A DNA stretch of 64,000 nt from JBGANR01 sp044222225 (GTDB lineage: Bacteria; Actinomycetota; Actinomycetes; Mycobacteriales; Mycobacteriaceae): the NCBI GenBank assembly GCA_044222225.1, contig JBGANR010000018.1, positions 1-64,000 of the forward strand, in the 5' to 3' direction. Below are positions 42,777 through 50,569 of the stretch, piece by piece. Positions within the stretch are counted from its first letter, which is position 1; each line of letters opens with the position of its first letter. The position numbers were made by a program, and so were the translations under genes. Below the pieces are notes generated by a model. It was not told the origin of the DNA. It did not search any database and was given only the letters and a program-made list of their open reading frames with translations.

Positions 42777-42852
42777 TCCTCGACCAGCCACACCCGACGC
42801 GGTCCCTCGACCGCGACCACCCGAACACCGACCCCGGAAAGAGCTGTACCCG

Positions 42853-44871
42853 ATGCCCCGCCCCGTTGAAGCCAACGCCACCTACCTGCCGGGTCTCGAC
42901 GGCGTGCGCGCGCTGGCCGTCACGTTCGTCGTCGTCTACCACCTCGGCTGGCCGGCGGCGAAGGGCGGACTCGCCGGCGTCGGCGTCTTCTTCACCCTCA
43001 GCGGCTTCCTCATCACCTCGCTGCTGCTGGGGCACCGGGAGCGCACCGGCGACTGGGGGCTCGGCACCTTCTGGCTGCGCCGCTTCCGCCGGCTCGTCCC
43101 GGCCGTCCTCCTCGTGCTCGCGGCCGTCCTCATCGGGACGGCGATCACCGATTCGCGCAGACTCGGCGAGCGGGCGCTGGAATCGCTGTCGGCGCTGTTC
43201 TACGTCAACAACTGGCACACGATCGCCGCCGACAGGTCGTACTTCGATCGTTTCGAGGCACCCAGTCCGCTGTCCCACATGTGGTCGCTCTCGATCGAGG
43301 AGCAGTTCTACGTCGTCTGGCCGATCGCGCTCATCGGGCTGTTCGCCGTCCTGCGCCGCCGATGGCTCGTCACGGCGGCCGTCCTGCTGCTGGCCGCCGG
43401 GTCGTTCACACTGCTGTCGCTGCTCGCCGAGCCGGGCTTCGACAACACGCGCGCCTACGAGGGCACCGACACCCGGGCCGGCGGCCTGCTGCTCGGCGCC
43501 GCGCTCGCGCTGTGGTGGCCGGCCAAGGCCCACCACTGGATGCCCGCGGTCCGGCGGCGCGCGCTCGACGCCGCGGCGTTCGCGGGTCTGGCCGTGATCC
43601 TCGGGCTCGTCACGCTGCTGCCCGGCACGTCGCTGTCGCTGTACTCGTGGGGACTGCTCACGCTGACGGTCGCGACGCTGTTCGTCCTCGCCGCCGCGGT
43701 GGTGCCGCGGTCGGCGACCGCCGCCGTCCTCGGCTGCGCCCCGCTGCGCTGGATCGGCGAGCGTTCGTACGGCATCTATCTCTGGCACCTGCCGGTGATC
43801 GCCTTCATGCCGGCGACGTTCGTCGCCACCCAGCGTCCCGTCGCCTCGGTCATCGCCGTGGTCGTGACGGGCGTGCTCGCCACGCTGTCGTGGCGATACG
43901 TCGAGAACCCGATCCGCCGCTACGGTCTGCGCGGTGCGTACCGCGGCAGAGAGAAGGAGCCGAATCCCGTGCTGGCCCGCATCGCGGACGCCCTCATCGT
44001 CCGCCTCGAACGTCTCAAGCGGCCGCGCCGGCGCCTCGGCGTCCGCGCGCTCGCCGCCACCGCGGCCGTCCTCGCCGTCGCGACCGGCTCGCTCGTCGCG
44101 GTGCGGGCGGTGAATCCGGATCTGCCGATCGTCCGCGTCTTCGCGAAGACGCCCGGCGAGGACGGGTCGGGCGACCTCGTCGACGATCCGACGCCGACCA
44201 CCGATCGCGTGGGGCCGACGCTGCCGCCCGAGCAGCGCCGGACGTCGTGCACGAGCGTCGTCCACATCGGCGATTCGACGTCCGTCGGCCTCATGGACGC
44301 CGAGAAGCTCCCCGACCCCGCCACCCGCGTCGACGCGCGCTACCGCGGCGTGGGTGCCACGACCGTCACCACCGACATCGCCGGGGCGCGGTCGTCGCTG
44401 GAGACCGTCAACGGCGAGCCGAACGCCGTCGACTCGATCACCAGCGACCGCGGTCGCGGCGCGGCCGGCTGCTGGGTGATGGCGATGGGCCTCAACGACA
44501 CCGCGAACATCGAGGTCGGCGGGCCCGGCTCGCTGGACATGCGCATCGACCGGCTGATGACCGCCATCGGCGACCAGCCCGTGCTGTGGCCGACGATCCG
44601 CACGACGGCGCTCAATCTGAACCCCGCCTATGACAACGCGGCGATGACCCGCTTCAACAAGACCCTGCTCGGCGCGTGCAAGCGCTACCCCAACCTGCGG
44701 ATCTACGACTGGGCCGCCGAGGCGCAGCCGTCCTGGTTCGCCGAGGACGGCATCCACTACACACCGCTCGGTTACACCGAACGCGGCCGGCGCATGGCCG
44801 TCGCGCTCGCCACCGCCTATCCGCTGACCGACGCGAAGCCGGCCGGCTGTGTGGTGCGGGCGGACAAGTGA
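42853..44871 (+). CDS. OatA-like membrane acyltransferase with SGNH domain
   Basis: 672 aa. The N-terminal acyltransferase-3 part (about 1-370) has ten or so helices and the family residues LDGVRALAVTFVVVYH (catalytic His), RRFRRLVPA and SLSIEEQFYVVWP. A further helix leads to an extracytoplasmic SGNH domain (about 450-672): IGDSTSVGL (Ser), AMGLNDTAN (Asn) and EDGIHYTPLGY (Asp/His). Such proteins O-acetylate peptidoglycan or other wall glycans. Gene follows the HNH lipoprotein by 76 bp and may be cotranscribed. Confidence 0.93.
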   Translation: MPRPVEANATYLPGLDGVRALAVTFVVVYHLGWPAAKGGLAGVGVFFTLSGFLITSLLLGHRERTGDWGLGTFWLRRFRRLVPAVLLVLAAVLIGTAITDSRRLGERALESLSALFYVNNWHTIAADRSYFDRFEAPSPLSHMWSLSIEEQFYVVWPIALIGLFAVLRRRWLVTAAVLLLAAGSFTLLSLLAEPGFDNTRAYEGTDTRAGGLLLGAALALWWPAKAHHWMPAVRRRALDAAAFAGLAVILGLVTLLPGTSLSLYSWGLLTLTVATLFVLAAAVVPRSATAAVLGCAPLRWIGERSYGIYLWHLPVIAFMPATFVATQRPVASVIAVVVTGVLATLSWRYVENPIRRYGLRGAYRGREKEPNPVLARIADALIVRLERLKRPRRRLGVRALAATAAVLAVATGSLVAVRAVNPDLPIVRVFAKTPGEDGSGDLVDDPTPTTDRVGPTLPPEQRRTSCTSVVHIGDSTSVGLMDAEKLPDPATRVDARYRGVGATTVTTDIAGARSSLETVNGEPNAVDSITSDRGRGAAGCWVMAMGLNDTANIEVGGPGSLDMRIDRLMTAIGDQPVLWPTIRTTALNLNPAYDNAAMTRFNKTLLGACKRYPNLRIYDWAAEAQPSWFAEDGIHYTPLGYTERGRRMAVALATAYPLTDAKPAGCVVRADK

Positions 44872-44922
44872 GCCGGGCCGACAGATGAGCACGGCGCGGT
44901 CGGCCGGCGGCGAGAGGGCGGT

Positions 44923-45513
44923 GTGACGCTCGCCCGCGAAACACTCAGCCGGAATGCGCTCGTCGCCGCCGCGCTGCGCATGCTCGACGCCCGCGGGCTC
45001 GCCGGGCTGTCGATGCGCGGCCTCGCCGACGATCTCGGCGTCGCCCCGAGCGCGCTCTACTGGCACGTCCCGAACAAGCAGTCGCTGCTCGGCGCCGTCG
45101 CCGACGAGATCCTGGCCCGCAGCCCCGCGGTCGCGGAGTCGGACCGATCGGGCTTCGGCCCATCCGGATCGCGGCGTCTGGTCGCGGACGAGTGCGAGGC
45201 GCTGCGCCGGGCTCTGCTGGACGTCCGGGACGGCGCCGACATCGTCGCGTCGTCGTACGCCTTCGGGCTGGGCGGCGCCGACGCGCACCGGCGGCTCGTC
45301 GCGGTGGTCGAACGGGCCGGCGTCGCCGATCCCGGTCCGGCGGCGTCGGCGCTGCTGCACTTCGTGTTCGGCTTCACCGTCAACGAGCAGCAGCGGACGA
45401 CGGCCGCGGGCCTCGGCGCCGCGCTCGGCGACCGCACCCACTACTCGGACCGGACGTTCACCCGGGCCCTGCACGTGGTGCTCGACGGCGTCGACGCCGC
45501 GGCGCGCAGATGA
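44923..45513 (+). CDS. TetR family regulator
   Basis: 196 aa, GTG at 44923 after gagaggg. HTH: RNALVAAALRMLDARGLAGL, then RGLADDLGVAPSALYWHVPN, in which SALYWHVPNKQ is typical of the TetR/TetR_C subgroup. The C-terminal half matches the TetR_C ligand domain in layout. It follows the acyltransferase by 51 bp on the same strand. Target unknown; no palindrome found next to it. Confidence 0.9.
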   Translation: MTLARETLSRNALVAAALRMLDARGLAGLSMRGLADDLGVAPSALYWHVPNKQSLLGAVADEILARSPAVAESDRSGFGPSGSRRLVADECEALRRALLDVRDGADIVASSYAFGLGGADAHRRLVAVVERAGVADPGPAASALLHFVFGFTVNEQQRTTAAGLGAALGDRTHYSDRTFTRALHVVLDGVDAAARR

Positions 45514-45567
45514 TCGATTCCTGGACGGGGTCGTAGGCGCGTCGGCTCCGACCATCCGGCGACGGCG

Positions 45568-46131
45568 TCAGCCGGACGTCCGGCCACCGAGGTGGACGAG
45601 CAACGCCGGATCGGCGGACTCCAGCGTGTCCACCCGCTCGCCGCCGTCGCAGGTGTGCAACGCGAGCGTCAGCGACCGTCGCGACGCCGATCCCGCGCCG
45701 CCGGCGACCAGCCGCCAGGTGCCGCCCGCGTCGACCCAGCGCCGCAGCGTCGCGACGTCGGCCGACGCACCGGGATCGAGCAGCCCGACGAGCACCGGAA
45801 CGTGGCTGCGGGCGAGTTCGCGCGTCGACGTCACCAGCACGACCGGGCCGCCGGCGGCGAGGCCGGCGAGCCGCCACAACGCCGCGGCCTCCTCGCCCGC
45901 GGTCAGCTCGTCCCGGTAGCGATCGGCGAACTCCGCCTCCCGTTCCAGGACGTGGCCGTACCACCTGCGCAACTCGTTCGACGGCGCCACCTTCGGCAGC
46001 CACTCCCCGACGCGCGGATCACCCTTCCGGACGCCACGCGGCCACAGCCGGTCGACGCACACCCGCCGCTCACCGTCGGCGACGGCGTCGTACACCCGCG
46101 CCATGCCCACATCCGTCTTCACGGGACTCAT
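45568..46131 (-). CDS. DUF488 (YeaO-like) protein with C-terminal extension
   Basis: 187 aa, ATG at 46131. Residues 1-115 are DUF488: RVCVDRLWPRGVRKGDPRVG, then WLPKVAPSNELRRWYGH, then FADRYRDEL. The remaining 70 residues (RRWVDAGGTWRLVAGGAG, then TLALHTCDGGERVDTLES) are absent from the E. coli-type protein and form a separate small domain I do not recognise. Function unknown; possibly fused to a partner. Divergent from the copper operon. Confidence 0.78.
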   Translation of the reverse strand: MSPVKTDVGMARVYDAVADGERRVCVDRLWPRGVRKGDPRVGEWLPKVAPSNELRRWYGHVLEREAEFADRYRDELTAGEEAAALWRLAGLAAGGPVVLVTSTRELARSHVPVLVGLLDPGASADVATLRRWVDAGGTWRLVAGGAGSASRRSLTLALHTCDGGERVDTLESADPALLVHLGGRTSG

Positions 46132-46160
46132 GATGCGCCGCGGGCGGCGGCTTGCGGTAG

Positions 46161-46207
46161 ATACCCCCTGGGGGTATAAACAGACAGAGATACCCCGCTG
46201 GGGTATC
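46161..46207. promoter_or_regulatory. Two copper-responsive operators (CsoR/RicR type)
   Basis: ATACCCCCTGGGGGTAT (46161-46177) and GATACCCCGCTGGGGTATC (46189-46207) are both perfect palindromes, with centres 29 bp apart. TACCC-N-GGGTA palindromes are the known sites of copper-sensing CsoR/RicR repressors in mycobacteria. They lie 42 bp upstream of copZ and 30 bp from the DUF488 start. No csoR gene is in the window. Confidence 0.88.
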
Positions 46208-46248
46208 GGTCCGGCCGCCGGGCCGTCCGACAGGGAGAGGAACACGCC

Positions 46249-46461
46249 ATGAGCACCATCCAGGAGTTCGCCGTCACCGGAATGTCCTGCGGGCACTGCG
46301 AGTCCGCGATCCGGCAGGAGGTCGGCGCTCTCGCCGGCGTGACCGGCGTCGACGTCAGCGCCGCGACCGGACGGCTCGCCGTCACCACCGAACAGCCCGT
46401 CACCGCCGAGCAGATCATCGCGGCCGTCGACGAGGCCGGCTACGACGCCGTCCCCGCCTGA
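46249..46461 (+). CDS. copZ: Copper chaperone CopZ
   Basis: 70 aa. Single HMA domain: FAVTGMSCGHCESAIRQEVG with the metal motif MxCxxC, ending DEAGYDAVPA. It carries Cu(I) in the cytoplasm to the CopA ATPase encoded two genes downstream. A strong gagagg ribosome site precedes the ATG. First gene of the copper operon. Confidence 0.95.
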   Translation: MSTIQEFAVTGMSCGHCESAIRQEVGALAGVTGVDVSAATGRLAVTTEQPVTAEQIIAAVDEAGYDAVPA

Positions 46462-46462
46462 C

Positions 46463-47395
46463 ATGCGCGCCCCGATCCCCTCCGGCGCCCCGGCGCGGCT
46501 GACGATGTTCGTCGCCCTGCTCGCGGTGGTCTTCGTCGCGGCCTGGGCCGGCGCGGCGGCGCTCGCGCCCGACTCCGTCGCCGACCGGGCCGAGGACGGC
46601 GGGGCGCAACACGGACACGAGGCTCGGCCCGGCGGCGCGGACGACGGCCACGGCACACACGGCACGCAGCCCACAGCGCCGGGCGCGGGGCCGACCGGGC
46701 TCGCCCTCGAAGCCGGCGGCGTCCGGCTCGAGGGCCTCGCGGCACCCTCGACCGTCGGCACGCCGGGCACGCTCTCGTTCCGGCTCGTCGGGTCCGACGG
46801 CGCGCCCGTCACCGGGTACACGACCTCCCACGAGCGCGAACTGCACCTCATGGTCGTGCGCAGCGACGGCGCCGGCTTCCGGCACGTCCACCCGACGCGC
46901 GACGCCGCCGGCACGTGGTCGCTGCCGTGGACCTGGGACGCCGCCGGCACCTACCGGATGTTCGCCGACTTCGTCACGGCGGACGGCACCCCGCTCACAC
47001 TCAGCCGGACCGTCGACGTCCCCGGAACCGTCCAGGCCGCCGACCCACAGCCACGGACGACGACGTCCGTCGGCGGATTCGACGTCACCCTCAGCGGCGA
47101 CCTGCACGCCGGCGACGCCGCCGCCCTCACCGCCACGGTGACGCGCGCAGGCGCTCCGGTCACCACCCTGCAGCCGTACCTGGGCGCCTTCGGGCACCTC
47201 GTCGTGCTGCGCGCCGGCGACCTCGCCTTCCTCCACGCCCACCCCCGCGGCACCGAACCGGCAGCAGGCGCCACGTCCGGCCCCGACGTCGCCTTCGACG
47301 TCACGGCACCCACGCCCGGCCGCTACTTCGCCTACCTCGACTTCCAGGTCGACGGCCGCGTCCACACCGCCGCCTTCGTGCTCGAAGCACACTGA
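46463..47395 (+). CDS. Secreted/membrane-anchored protein of the copper operon
   Basis: 310 aa, ATG 1 bp after the copZ stop. One N-terminal helix (MFVALLAVVFVAAWAGAAAL) acts as signal or anchor. A His/Asp/Gly-rich segment (about 47-70, QHGHEARPGG and DGHGTHGTQ) could bind metal. Two similar beta-sandwich-like regions follow, with LHLMVVRSDGAGFRHVHPT and GHLVVLRAGDLAFLHAHPRG, each with His pairs. The repeat within the protein suggests a duplicated domain. I do not recognise the family, but homologues near CopA are common in actinobacteria; periplasmic copper binding is likely. Confidence 0.8.
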   Translation: MRAPIPSGAPARLTMFVALLAVVFVAAWAGAAALAPDSVADRAEDGGAQHGHEARPGGADDGHGTHGTQPTAPGAGPTGLALEAGGVRLEGLAAPSTVGTPGTLSFRLVGSDGAPVTGYTTSHERELHLMVVRSDGAGFRHVHPTRDAAGTWSLPWTWDAAGTYRMFADFVTADGTPLTLSRTVDVPGTVQAADPQPRTTTSVGGFDVTLSGDLHAGDAAALTATVTRAGAPVTTLQPYLGAFGHLVVLRAGDLAFLHAHPRGTEPAAGATSGPDVAFDVTAPTPGRYFAYLDFQVDGRVHTAAFVLEAH

Positions 47396-47410
47396 GACGA
47401 GAGGAAGATC

Positions 47411-49642
47411 ATGACCACAGCGACCGTCGAACTCGCCATCGGCGGCATGACGTGCGCCTCCTGCGCCACGCGCATCGAGAAGCGGCTCGGCCGCCTCGAC
47501 GGCGTCACCGCCAGCGTCAACTACGCCACCGAGAAGGCGACGGTCACCGCTCCGGCCGAGCTCGACCCCGCGGCGCTCATCGCCGAGGTCGAGAAGTCCG
47601 GCTACACGGCGAGCCTGCCCGAGCCGTCCGCGACCACGGGCGAGGCCGCACCCGATCCGGCCGACGTCGAGCTGGAGTCCCTGCGGCAACGGCTCATCGG
47701 GGCCGTCGTGCTCGGCGTCCCGGTGATCGCGGTGGCGATGATCCCGGCATGGCAGTTCGACTTCTGGGGCTTCGCCTCGCTCGTCCTCGCGGCGCCGGTC
47801 GTGCTGTGGGCGGGTTGGCCGTTCCACCGCGCGGCGTGGGTCAACCTGCGGCACGGCGCCGCGACGATGGACACGCTCGTCACCGTCGGCACGCTCTCGG
47901 CGTTGGCCTGGTCGGTGTACGCGCTCTTCCTCGGCACCGCCGGCATGCCCGGGATGCGGCACGGTTTCAGCCTCGCCGTCTCCCGCGGCGACGCCGACGG
48001 CCAGATCTACCTGGAGGTGGCGGCGGGCGTCGCCATGTTCGTGCTGGCCGGCCGGTACGCCGAGAAGCGGTCGAAGCGGCGCGCGGGGGCGGCGCTGACG
48101 GCGCTGCTCGAGCTCGGCGCGAAGGACGTCGCGGTGCTGCGCGGCGGCGTCGAGGTGCGCATTCCGGTCGGTGAGCTGCGGGTCGGCGACGAGTTCCTCG
48201 TCCGGCCGGGCGAGAAGGTGGCGGCCGACGGCGTCGTCGTCTCCGGCCGGACGGCGCTCGACGCCTCACTGCTGACCGGCGAATCGGTCCCCGTCGACGC
48301 CGCCGAGGGCGACGCCGTCACCGGCGCGACCGTCAACAGCGGTGGCGGACGGCTCGTCGTGCGGGCCACCCGCGTCGGCTCGGACACTCAGCTCGCACAG
48401 ATGGCGCGGCTCGTCGAGCAGGCGCAGGCGGGCAAGGCGGACGTGCAGCGGCTGGCCGACCGCGTGTCCGGGGTGTTCGTGCCGATCGTCTTCGCGATCG
48501 CCGCCGGCACCCTCGGCGCCTGGATCGGCGCGGGGCTGCCGCTCGCCGCGGGATTCTCGGCGGCCGTCGCCGTCCTCATCATCGCGTGCCCGTGCGCCCT
48601 CGGGCTGGCGACGCCGACGGCACTGCTCGTCGGCACCGGACGCGGCGCGCAGCTCGGCATCCTCATCCGCGGCCCCGAGGTGCTCGAGTCGACCCGGCGC
48701 GTCGATACGATCGTACTGGACAAGACCGGCACCGTCACCACCGGCGTCATGGCGCTCGTCGACGCCGTCCCGGCCGACGGTGTCGACCACGCCGAGCTGT
48801 TGCGGCTCGCCGGGGCGCTGGAGGACGCGTCCGAGCACCCCATCGCGCGCGCCGTCGCCGGGGCGGCGAAGGAGGCGGGCACCCTGCCGGTCCCCGAATC
48901 GTTCGAGAACATCGAGGGCCTCGGTGTGCAGGGCGTCGTCGACGGCCACGCCGTCGTCGTGGGCCGTCCGCGGCTGCTGGACGACTGGGCGCTCTCGGTT
49001 CCCGACTCGCTCACCGGAACGCTGGAACTGGCGGCCGAACGGGGCCAGACGGCCGTCGTCGTCGCCTGGGACGGCGCCGTGACGGGCGTGCTCATCGTGT
49101 CCGACACCGTCAAGGAATCGAGCGCCGCGGCGATCTCGCAGCTCCGCGGGCTCGGCCTGACGCCGGTGCTGCTCACCGGCGACAACCGGGCCGTCGCCGA
49201 GCACGTCGCGGCCCAGGTCGGCATCGACGAGGTGATCGCCGAGGTGTTGCCCGCCGAGAAGGCGGACGTCGTGGCGCGACTGCAAGCCGAGGGCCGGATC
49301 GTCGCGATGGTCGGCGACGGCGTCAACGACGCGCCGGCACTCGCCACCGCCGACCTGGGCATGGCGATGGGCACGGGTACGGACGTCGCGATCGAGGCCG
49401 CCGACATCACGCTCGTCCGCGGCGATCTGCGCGCGGCCGCCGACGCGATCCGGCTGTCCCGGTCGACGCTGCGGACGATCAAGACGAACCTCGTCTGGGC
49501 CTTCGGCTACAACGTGGCGGCGATCCCGCTCGCGGCGCTCGGGTTGCTCAACCCGATGATCGCCGGTGCGGCGATGGCGGGCTCGAGCGTGTTCGTCGTC
49601 GGCAACAGCCTGCGGCTGCGCAACTTCCGCGGCGCGGACTGA
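47411..49642 (+). CDS. copA: Cu(I)-translocating P1B-type ATPase
   Basis: 743 aa. N-terminal HMA domain with GGMTCASCATRIEKRL, then eight predicted membrane helices. Phosphatase-domain TGES (LLTGESVPVD), the transmembrane metal site CPC (IIACPCALGLATP), phosphorylation site DKTGTVTTG, ATP-binding His/Pro (SEHPIARAV) and hinge GDGVNDAPAL are all present. Conserved NMIAGAAMAGSS-like residues in the last helix mark Cu(I) specificity. It exports copper from the cytoplasm. Third gene of the operon controlled by the palindromes at 46161. Confidence 0.97.
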   Translation: MTTATVELAIGGMTCASCATRIEKRLGRLDGVTASVNYATEKATVTAPAELDPAALIAEVEKSGYTASLPEPSATTGEAAPDPADVELESLRQRLIGAVVLGVPVIAVAMIPAWQFDFWGFASLVLAAPVVLWAGWPFHRAAWVNLRHGAATMDTLVTVGTLSALAWSVYALFLGTAGMPGMRHGFSLAVSRGDADGQIYLEVAAGVAMFVLAGRYAEKRSKRRAGAALTALLELGAKDVAVLRGGVEVRIPVGELRVGDEFLVRPGEKVAADGVVVSGRTALDASLLTGESVPVDAAEGDAVTGATVNSGGGRLVVRATRVGSDTQLAQMARLVEQAQAGKADVQRLADRVSGVFVPIVFAIAAGTLGAWIGAGLPLAAGFSAAVAVLIIACPCALGLATPTALLVGTGRGAQLGILIRGPEVLESTRRVDTIVLDKTGTVTTGVMALVDAVPADGVDHAELLRLAGALEDASEHPIARAVAGAAKEAGTLPVPESFENIEGLGVQGVVDGHAVVVGRPRLLDDWALSVPDSLTGTLELAAERGQTAVVVAWDGAVTGVLIVSDTVKESSAAAISQLRGLGLTPVLLTGDNRAVAEHVAAQVGIDEVIAEVLPAEKADVVARLQAEGRIVAMVGDGVNDAPALATADLGMAMGTGTDVAIEAADITLVRGDLRAAADAIRLSRSTLRTIKTNLVWAFGYNVAAIPLAALGLLNPMIAGAAMAGSSVFVVGNSLRLRNFRGAD

Positions 49643-49720
49643 CGACGACGGTCCGGCGGCGGTGAGAAACCGTCGCCGGACCGGTCTGACCCGGCAGACC
49701 GCTCGACAGAGGAGACCATC

Positions 49721-50314
49721 ATGCCCATCGTCACCGCCGACCTCGCCGTCTCGCTCGACCTCGTGGCCGCCGGCCGCGACCAGAGCCGCGAGCACCCGTT
49801 CGGACCCCGGATCGGCGAGCGCCTGCACACCTGGATGTTCGAGCATGCCGACGACCACGCCGAGGAGATCGCCGCGATCGTCGACGCCGGCGCGTTCGTC
49901 ATGGGCAGGCACATGTTCGGGACCGATCGCGGCGAGTGGGATCTCGACTGGACCGGCTGGTGGGGCCCCGAGCCGCCGTACCACGGGCCGGTCTTCGTCC
50001 TCGCTCACCGGCCGCGGCCGGACGTCGTGATGGCGGGCGGCACCACCTTCCACTTCGTCACCGACGGGCTCGAGGCCGCCGTCGCCCGCGCCCGCGAGGC
50101 GGCCGGCGATCGGAACGTCTCGATCGCGGGCGGCCCGTCGACCACCAACGCGGCGCTCGGCGCGGGTCTCATCGACGAACTGCGGCTGCACATCGTGCCG
50201 TTCACCGTCGGCGAGGGCCTGCGGGTCTTCGACGGCCAGGGCGATCTGACGCTCGTCCCGGCCTCCTCGCGGACGACGCCGCACGTCACCCACGTGACCT
50301 GGCGTCGACCCTGA
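49721..50314 (+). CDS. Dihydrofolate reductase/RibD C-terminal-like protein
   Basis: 197 aa. Starts IVTADLAVSLDLVAAGRDQS, with FVMGRHMFG, GTTFHFVTDGLEAAV and SIAGGPSTTNAALGAGLIDE: the RibD_C/DHFR-like fold that binds NADPH in flavin and folate biosynthesis. Family members of this kind in actinobacteria are mostly of unknown substrate. Follows copA by 78 bp; it may be part of the same transcript but has no obvious link to copper. Confidence 0.85.
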   Translation: MPIVTADLAVSLDLVAAGRDQSREHPFGPRIGERLHTWMFEHADDHAEEIAAIVDAGAFVMGRHMFGTDRGEWDLDWTGWWGPEPPYHGPVFVLAHRPRPDVVMAGGTTFHFVTDGLEAAVARAREAAGDRNVSIAGGPSTTNAALGAGLIDELRLHIVPFTVGEGLRVFDGQGDLTLVPASSRTTPHVTHVTWRRP

Positions 50315-50322
50315 CCTACCCG

Positions 50323-50393
50323 GCGGTATCTGACGCTGAGAGGACACTCGCGGCACCATGTGTCGCGAGTGCTCTCTGAGTGACAGACTTCGA
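50323..50393. repeat. 71-bp palindromic repeat, copy C
   Basis: The left end CGGTATCTGACGCTGAG differs from copy A at one base, the right end reads GTGACAGACTTCGA, and the element is again 71 bp. An inner perfect stem CACTCGCG (50345-50352)/CGCGAGTG (50364-50371) makes this copy a hairpin 9 bp after the DHFR-like stop, where it may also act as a terminator. Confidence 0.75.
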
Positions 50394-50569
50394 CGCCGAG
50401 CGTCGAGCATCGCTGACACCCGGAGCCTGGAGTCGAAGACGCCCGGTACCGGGATGTCCGTGACAGCCGTTAGGCTCAGATGTCCGGCGGGCCGGCGCCT
50501 GCGCGTCGACCCGCATCGCCTCACGCGCCGCGCCGACGGCCCGAGAACTCGCCGGGGAGGTCTGCACAT

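Noticed and set aside
42673..45555. Long minus-strand open frame across the acyltransferase and TetR genes
   Set aside because: Composition is Arg/Gly/Asp-rich without any domain; it is the shadow of two well-supported plus-strand genes.
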